Positions 58,711-64,000 of a DNA stretch of 64,000 nt are shown piece by piece. The notes below the pieces were generated by a model. It was not told the DNA's origin. It worked only from the letters and a program-made list of their open reading frames with translations, and ran no database searches. Position numbers and translations under genes: made by a program. Every line of letters starts with the position of its first letter. Position 1 is the stretch's first letter. Source of the stretch: Clostridia bacterium (GTDB lineage Bacteria > Bacillota > Clostridia > Christensenellales > Aristaeellaceae); assembly GCA_017527065.1 (NCBI GenBank), contig JAFXQO010000001.1, positions 1 through 64,000 of the forward strand. The letters are read 5' to 3'.

Positions 58711-60399
58711 TTATTTGCCGTAGTAGGCGTCGACCAGCTTGAGCACTTCTTCATGCATGAAGTTGCTGTACACTTCGCAGGAAGGATTGATGGCTTCCAC
58801 GAAGGCGTCCCACTTGGCGTCGAAGTCATCCGGATTGGCCATGATGACGCCGGGCAGCTGGGAATCCTGAATGTTCAGGAAGTCGTTGTAATCCTTCTCG
58901 ATGGGGGCCTTGTCGATCTGCCAGGCTTCGCCGTAGGGCGCCAGCTCGATGGGCGGATTGACGAAGTCAGCGAACTTGCTGTAGCCGTAAGCGGCCAGGA
59001 ATTCCTTGTCGTAGTCGTTCATCAGGCCGAACACGATCTCGTTCTGGTTGCCGGGCTCCCAGCAGTTGCCGGCCAGGTCGCCCTCGAGGATCCAGCCCTG
59101 ACGCTTCGGGCTGCTCTCGAAGAAGGCGCGGGCCTTGTTGTGGCGCTGCCACTCGATATCCTGGGTGTTGGCGTACTGCTCTTCGGTCATGATCAGACGG
59201 CCGTCGACGATGGAGTAGTCCTCGCCCTCGACGCCCCAGTTGAACAGCAGCTGCCAGTCTTCATCCATCATGCGCTCCCACATGGCGATGATGCGCTCGG
59301 GGCACTCGCAGCTCACGCTGATGCCGAAGCCGCGATCCAGGTTCGGCAGGGAGCCGTTCAGGTAGTGCTCTTCGATGGTCCAGCCTTCAGGCAGGAGGCC
59401 GGCCACGTCGTCCTCATCATAGACGAGGCCCAGGGCCACGTAGGTGTTCTCGTATTTCTTGTCGGTCAGCAGGGCGTTGGTGGCGTTGCCGAAGTCCCAG
59501 GCCTGGTCGAACATGCCCAGAACGATGCCGGTGGACAGCTGCGCGATATACTGGTCATAGTTCATGACGAAGGTATCGGCGCTGATGATGCCCTTCTGGA
59601 ACTCCTCGTTCAGCTTCTTGTAGTAGGGCTTGGCATAGGCGCGGTTGATGAAGGTCTCGGTGGGATAGTCGTCGCTGTTGACGTCGATCAGCACTTCGCC
59701 GTCGTTCGGGTGGCCCATCAGGTGCTGCACGGGGTTGATCAGGCAGAAGCGGCGCCAGTCCTCGCACAGGATGTCAAAGCCGATGTAGGGGGTGCCGTCG
59801 GCGTTGGTGGGATTCGCCTCGAGGAACTTCTCGATCAGGTCGAAGTACTCGTCCAGGGTCGTGATCTGGGGATAGCCGCCCCAGGCCAAGACCTGCTTCT
59901 GGATGAAGAAGGCGGGGCCGCCCACGGACAGGGCGATCTGCGGGCCCTCCGGCAGGCCGTAGTTGGGGATGATGTACATGACGTCTTCGCCAGTCACTTC
60001 GTCCTTGGTGATGATGCGGTTCTTCTGGGGCTCAATGTGGGCCCACAGGTTCGGGGTGTCCTCAGGGTTCACATAGTCCAGCAGGTTGATCAGCGCGCCG
60101 GCGTCGATCAGCTTCTCAGCGCTGTTGCCGCCGTCGAACAGATCCGGCAGGTCATCCAGATCCTGAGTCATCAGGGTCAGCTTTTCATCCAGATCGCCGG
60201 CCAGGAACTCGAACTCGAAGGTGACGCCGAATTCTTCTTCGATCTTCTTGTAGATCTTGTTGTCCGGGTAGGGCTGATCGCCGGGATCGCCGCGGAAAAC
60301 GGTCAGGGTGATGGGCTCGAGATCGCCGTCGGCCAGCGCCGCGGGCACCAGAGCGAGCATCATGGCCAGCACGAGCAGGATGGACAGAAGCTTCCTCAT
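58711..60399 (-). CDS. Extracellular sugar-binding protein, LplA type
   Basis: A 562-residue solute-binding protein of the CUT1 family for oligosaccharides. The signal peptide (about residues 1-23, LVPAALA) has a type I cleavage site and no lipobox Cys, unusual for a Gram-positive binding protein, which is normally lipid-anchored. The mature protein is acidic and ends YFxHEEVLKLVDAYYGK-like (NFMHEEVLKLVDAYYGK). AAGGAGG precedes the ATG. The ligand is not evident; the nearby GH genes suggest mannan or galactoside fragments. Confidence 0.92.
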   Translation of the reverse strand: MRKLLSILLVLAMMLALVPAALADGDLEPITLTVFRGDPGDQPYPDNKIYKKIEEEFGVTFEFEFLAGDLDEKLTLMTQDLDDLPDLFDGGNSAEKLIDAGALINLLDYVNPEDTPNLWAHIEPQKNRIITKDEVTGEDVMYIIPNYGLPEGPQIALSVGGPAFFIQKQVLAWGGYPQITTLDEYFDLIEKFLEANPTNADGTPYIGFDILCEDWRRFCLINPVQHLMGHPNDGEVLIDVNSDDYPTETFINRAYAKPYYKKLNEEFQKGIISADTFVMNYDQYIAQLSTGIVLGMFDQAWDFGNATNALLTDKKYENTYVALGLVYDEDDVAGLLPEGWTIEEHYLNGSLPNLDRGFGISVSCECPERIIAMWERMMDEDWQLLFNWGVEGEDYSIVDGRLIMTEEQYANTQDIEWQRHNKARAFFESSPKRQGWILEGDLAGNCWEPGNQNEIVFGLMNDYDKEFLAAYGYSKFADFVNPPIELAPYGEAWQIDKAPIEKDYNDFLNIQDSQLPGVIMANPDDFDAKWDAFVEAINPSCEVYSNFMHEEVLKLVDAYYGK

Positions 60400-60637
60400 G
60401 TTTGGTTCCTCCTTAAATGATAATTGTTGAGCACGACTTGCTCTCTGCCCTTATTAAAACACGCTTTTCCGGATCAATAAAGGCGTTTTTCATTATTTGT
60501 TGTTTTCTTGATTATCATTTGATGTTATTTTGGTATATAATTCGCAAATACGGGGGAGAAATTTCTGGAAATAGGCGCGGCGGCGGACGCCGATTCGCGT
60601 CCGCCGCCGGAAATGTCATGGGAAATATCCCGATTTG

Positions 60638-61582
60638 TCATCCGTTCAGTTCCTGCCGGTATCGCGCCAGCTCCGTCTGCGAGCAGTACACGAGATGGCC
60701 CGGCTCGACTTCGTGCATCTCAGGCTTCTCCCGCGAATAATCGTGGTCCCGTTCCGGCGCGTAATCCACGCGGCAGCGCTTCCGCTCGGTCAGGGGATTG
60801 GGCTGCGGGATGGCCGAGAGCAGCGCGCGGGTGTAGGGATGCAGGGGATGGCTGTACAGGTCGTCGCTTTCGGCGATTTCCACCATTTTGCCGTAATACA
60901 TCACGCCGATGCGGTCGGAAAAATACTTGACCACGCTCAGGTTATGGGCGATGAACAGTATGGTGAGCCCCAGCTCCTGCTTGAGGTCGTTGAGGAGGTT
61001 GATGACCTGGGCCTGAATGGATACGTCCAGCGCCGAGACCGGCTCGTCCGCGATGATCAGCCGGGGCCGCGCGATCATGGCCCGGGCGATGCCGACGCGC
61101 TGCCGCTGGCCGCCGGAGAACTCGTGGGGATAGCGGGTGGCGTGCTCCTCCGTGAGGCCCACTTTTTCCAGCATGGCCACGACCTGGCGGTGCACTTCCT
61201 CTCTGGACATGCCCCGCAGGCGCAGGCTCTCCCCGACGATCTCCTCGATGGTCATGCGGGGGTTCAGCGATTCGATGGGGTCCTGGAAGATCATGGCCAT
61301 GTTCCGGCTCAGGTAATCGGAGAGGGAGCGGGTCATCGGGCCGGAAATCTCCCGTCCGTCGAAGCGCACCGTGCCGCTGGTGGGATTATACAGCCGGATG
61401 ATGGCGCGGCCGGTGGTGGTTTTGCCGCAGCCGCTCTCGCCCACCAGCCCGAAGGTTTCGGCCTGCCGGACGGAAAAGCTGACGTCGTCCACCGCTTTAA
61501 CGGTCATCCGGTTCCGGCCGTGGCCGCTGGTGAAATACTGGCAAAGATGCTCCACTTCCAGGATTTTCGTCGTTTCAGGCAC
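60638..61582 (-). CDS. oppF: Oligopeptide ABC transporter ATPase OppF/DppF
   Basis: A 314-residue ATPase: Walker [10 protein letters not shown], signature [14 protein letters not shown], Walker B LIIADEP, switch HNLSVV. The C-terminal oligopeptide/dipeptide domain follows ([19 protein letters not shown]). GTG start, eight bases inside oppD. The 238 bases between this gene and the upstream-oriented binding-protein gene are AT-rich and hold no recognised element. Confidence 0.94.
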   Translation of the reverse strand: MPETTKILEVEHLCQYFTSGHGRNRMTVKAVDDVSFSVRQAETFGLVGESGCGKTTTGRAIIRLYNPTSGTVRFDGREISGPMTRSLSDYLSRNMAMIFQDPIESLNPRMTIEEIVGESLRLRGMSREEVHRQVVAMLEKVGLTEEHATRYPHEFSGGQRQRVGIARAMIARPRLIIADEPVSALDVSIQAQVINLLNDLKQELGLTILFIAHNLSVVKYFSDRIGVMYYGKMVEIAESDDLYSHPLHPYTRALLSAIPQPNPLTERKRCRVDYAPERDHDYSREKPEMHEVEPGHLVYCSQTELARYRQELNG

Positions 61583-62615
61583 GTCCGCCCGCCTCCTTCA
61601 TCCGCTGGATCCTGCGCGCCAGGCTTTCCGGCATGTCCACCTTGGCCGCCTTGGGATGCAGCAGCCAGGTGGCGGCGTAATGGGTTTCGCTCAGGCGGAA
61701 CACCGGCGGCTCCTCCTCGAAGTCGATGTTCAGGGCGTAGGGATTGCGCGGCGCGAAGGCGTCGCCCTTCGGCGGGTGGATCATGTTGGGCGGCGCGCCG
61801 GGGATCGCCGCCAGGCGGTCCCGCGTGTCCAGGTCGGGCATGGAGGAGAGGAGCGCCCAGGTGTACGGGTGGGCGGGCTGCAGAAAGATCTCCTCCGCGG
61901 TGCCCATCTCCACGATCTTGCCGGCGTACATGACGCAGATGCGGTCCGCCATCTGGGCCACGACGCCTAGGTCGTGGGTGATGAAGATGACGGACAGGCT
62001 GCGCTCCGCCTTCAGGGCATTGATCAGCTCCAGGATCTTGGCCTGGACGGTCACGTCGAGGGCCGTCGTGGGCTCGTCGCAGATCATGATTTCCGGATCG
62101 CCCGCCAGGGCGATGGCGATGACGATGCGCTGCCGCATGCCGCCGGAAAACTGGAAGGGATACTGGTTGATGCGCCGTTCGGCCTCGGGAATGCCCACGT
62201 CCTTCATCAGCTGAAGCGCCTTGGCCCGGGCCTGTTTTCGGTCCATGCCCTTCCGGGTGAGCACCTCGGTGATCTGCTTGCCCACCTTCATGATGGGGTT
62301 CAGGGAGGACAGCGGGTCCTGGAAGACCAGCCCGATGCGCTTGCCGCGGATGTCGTGCATCACGTTCTCCGGCGCGTGGGCCAGGTCGACGCCGTCGTAC
62401 ATGATCGTGCCGGCGTCCACGGAGGCGTTGCTGGGGAGGATTCCCATGATGGCCTTGGAGGTCACCGATTTCCCCGAGCCGCTTTCGCCCACGATGGCGA
62501 CGGTCTCGCCCCGGCGCAGGTCGAAGCTGATGCCGCGCACGGCCTGCACCGTGCCGCCATAGGCCCGGAAGGAAACCCGCAGGTCCCGGACATTCAGAAT
62601 TGTCTCCTGGGCCAT
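61575..62615 (-). CDS. oppD: Oligopeptide ABC transporter ATPase OppD/DppD
   Basis: A 346-residue ATPase: Walker A GESGSGKS, signature FSGGMRQRIVIAIAL, Walker B IMICDEP, switch THDLGVV, then the family C-terminal domain (HPYTWALLSSMPDL). The ATG eight bases from GGAGG was chosen; an ATG six bases earlier overlaps the oppC stop but is too near the ribosome site. Confidence 0.94.
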   Translation of the reverse strand: MAQETILNVRDLRVSFRAYGGTVQAVRGISFDLRRGETVAIVGESGSGKSVTSKAIMGILPSNASVDAGTIMYDGVDLAHAPENVMHDIRGKRIGLVFQDPLSSLNPIMKVGKQITEVLTRKGMDRKQARAKALQLMKDVGIPEAERRINQYPFQFSGGMRQRIVIAIALAGDPEIMICDEPTTALDVTVQAKILELINALKAERSLSVIFITHDLGVVAQMADRICVMYAGKIVEMGTAEEIFLQPAHPYTWALLSSMPDLDTRDRLAAIPGAPPNMIHPPKGDAFAPRNPYALNIDFEEEPPVFRLSETHYAATWLLHPKAAKVDMPESLARRIQRMKEAGGRA

Positions 62616-62617
62616 GC

Positions 62618-63772
62618 TCATTCCTCCCCTCTGTGGTTGGGATCCATGGCGTCCCGCAGTCCGTTGCTGAGCATGTTGAACGCGACCATGAGCACCGAAA
62701 TCAGCACCGCCGGGAAGAGCGTCAGATACGGGTACTGCAGGAGCACGCTCTGGCCCGAGGAGAGCAGTATGCCGATGGAGGGCTCGGGCGGCATGATGCC
62801 CAGGCCGATATAGGCCAGGAAGGATTCGGAGAAGATGGCGCCGGGCACGGCGATCATGGCGCGGGTGATCAGCGGGCCCACGGTGTTCGGCAGGATATGG
62901 CGGAAGATCAGCCGCCGGTCCGGCACGCCCATGGTGCGGGCGGAGAGCACGTACTCGCGCCCCTTGAAGCGGTAAAACTGGGCGCGCGTCAGCCGGGCGG
63001 TCCCGATCCAGCCGGTGACCGTCAGCGCCAGCACGATGGAAACGATGCCCGCCCCGAAGAGCATCATGAACAGTATGGTCACGACGATATAGGGCAGCCC
63101 GTCCAGCACCTCGGCAAAATGCGTGAGGAACATGTCGATCCGGCCGCCGTAATACCCCGCCACCGAACCGTAAATGACGCCGATGATCAGGTTCGTGACC
63201 ACGGAGAGCAGGGCGATGAGCAGGGAGATGCGCGTGCCGCGGAAGAGGCGGGTCAGTATGTCGCGGCCGAGATAATCCGTGCCGAACCAATGGTATACGC
63301 CCTCCGGCACGCCGCAGTATTTGTAATAATCCACCTTCACGTCCACCGCGATCCGCTTGCCGGCCTGGTATTCCCGCACGATCTCCAGCACGGAGCCCTC
63401 CGGGAAGCGGGTGGGATCGGAAATGGAGGACTTTTTGCGGTTGGTCATCACGCGGGTACCGTCCGCGATGCCCAGCTTTTCCAGGCCGGGGATCTTGGGC
63501 GGCAGGTATTTCTGGTCCACGTTCTGCTGCACGTAGGTATACCCGCTGATCTCCGGCACCACGATGGCCAGGAGGATGATGACGAGTATGGCGATGAGGC
63601 TGGCCATGGACACCTTGTTTTTGCGCAGACGCCGGAAGGCGTCCCGGTAAAACCCGATGGGCGCCGTGGCGAAGGCCTCGTCCCTGTAATTATCCTTGCC
63701 CGCCAGCTGCAGCTTCTCCGCCGGGATGTCTTCCAGCTCCTGCGGAAGGTGGTTCCTGTCTTCTATGATCAT
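62618..63772 (-). CDS. oppC: Oligopeptide ABC transporter permease OppC/DppC
   Basis: A 384-residue permease. An N-terminal OppC domain precedes the first helix (about residues 53-75), then comes an enlarged extracytoplasmic loop of about 80 residues before the LFRGTRISLLIAL transporter core. The EAA motif is YVLSARTMGVPDRRLIFRHILPN. It overlaps the preceding permease by four bases. Confidence 0.93.
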   Translation of the reverse strand: MIIEDRNHLPQELEDIPAEKLQLAGKDNYRDEAFATAPIGFYRDAFRRLRKNKVSMASLIAILVIILLAIVVPEISGYTYVQQNVDQKYLPPKIPGLEKLGIADGTRVMTNRKKSSISDPTRFPEGSVLEIVREYQAGKRIAVDVKVDYYKYCGVPEGVYHWFGTDYLGRDILTRLFRGTRISLLIALLSVVTNLIIGVIYGSVAGYYGGRIDMFLTHFAEVLDGLPYIVVTILFMMLFGAGIVSIVLALTVTGWIGTARLTRAQFYRFKGREYVLSARTMGVPDRRLIFRHILPNTVGPLITRAMIAVPGAIFSESFLAYIGLGIMPPEPSIGILLSSGQSVLLQYPYLTLFPAVLISVLMVAFNMLSNGLRDAMDPNHRGEE

Positions 63773-64000
63773 TTGCCGCCTCCGATCCGGATCCTGGGAT
63801 CAATGATGCCGTAGGAAATATCCACGACGAGAATCGTGATGAGCGAAATCAGGGAATAGAAAATCAGCAGGGCCACGGTGAGGAAATGGTCGCCCGCCAT
63901 GATGGAATCCACCAGCAGCCCGCCCTCGCCCGGCACGGAAAACAGCTTTTCGATGACCAGCGAGCCGCCCATAATGCCCGTTATCATGGGAATGATGGTG
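63769..64000 (-). CDS. oppB: Oligopeptide ABC transporter permease OppB/DppB (3' part)
   Basis: Only the last 77 residues lie in the window; the gene continues past the right edge. The segment GGSLVIEKLFSVPGEGGLLVDSI is the end of the permease core, followed by a last helix and the conserved DPRIRIG tail. No peptide-binding protein for this system is in view. Confidence 0.9.
   Translation of the reverse strand, partial: TIIPMITGIMGGSLVIEKLFSVPGEGGLLVDSIMAGDHFLTVALLIFYSLISLITILVVDISYGIIDPRIRIGGGK

Overview
The window is about 64 kb of GC-rich DNA from a Gram-positive Bacillota, most likely an uncultured Clostridia-class gut bacterium. The evidence is a T-box leader on thrS, a SCIFF ranthipeptide precursor with its radical SAM maturase, the ylxM-ffh-rpsP-khpA-rimM-trmD-rplS-rbgA-rnhB gene order, sigma-A type promoters (TTGACA-N17-TATAAT) and strong GGAGG ribosome binding sites. 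No rRNA is present, so placement below class is inference.

Left part (1-20 kb). A secreted GH5 glycanase is followed by a MarR regulator that sits behind a perfect palindrome and precedes a heterodimeric ABC exporter. Next come the SCIFF peptide, an intercistronic terminator, its maturase and a translationally coupled PLP decarboxylase. After these lie a TIM-barrel-like protein of unknown function divergent from a flavin reductase-like gene, a P-loop phosphatase, a secreted NlpC/P60 hydrolase with two SH3 and five peptidoglycan-binding modules, a HAD phosphatase, T-box-controlled thrS, an exported class I amidotransferase-like hydrolase, an rRNA methyltransferase and a GerMN protein.

Housekeeping block (20-33 kb). 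On the minus strand is the SRP/ribosome-maturation cluster (ylxM, ffh, rpsP, khpA, rimM, trmD, rplS, rbgA, rnhB, yraN), interrupted by an exonuclease/phosphatase-family gene and an alkD-like gene. It runs from a consensus promoter. A SPOR-like membrane protein diverges from it, followed by tig-clpP-clpX and a cysteine hydrolase.

Sugar metabolism (33-43 kb). This part has a GT4 glycosyltransferase overlapping a NUDIX gene broken by one in-frame stop, a nucleotidyltransferase fused to a degenerate phosphomutase domain, a Gfo/Idh/MocA oxidoreductase, and a likely operon galE - MBL lipoprotein - GH130 - GH4. Together with the GH5 enzyme and the LplABC-type transporter at 56-60 kb, this suggests use of galactose-decorated mannans.

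Accessory island (43-47 kb). Visibly AT-richer genes (AAC(6')-like acetyltransferase, tandem GNAT, acyltransferase, helical-repeat protein) end at rlmD. A second imperfect copy of the rlmD 3' end lies about 870 bp away, as expected of an old integration at this known ICE target.

Right part (47-64 kb). rlmD is followed by two complete TldD/TldE protease pairs, one on each strand. They are separated by a tRNA-Pro/tRNA-Ala operon with a consensus promoter and an XRE-helical-repeat regulator that heads the second pair. Then come an AraC regulator with an LplABC-type sugar ABC transporter, whose binding-protein gene is separated from the permeases by a terminator, and an oppBCDF cluster running off the right edge.
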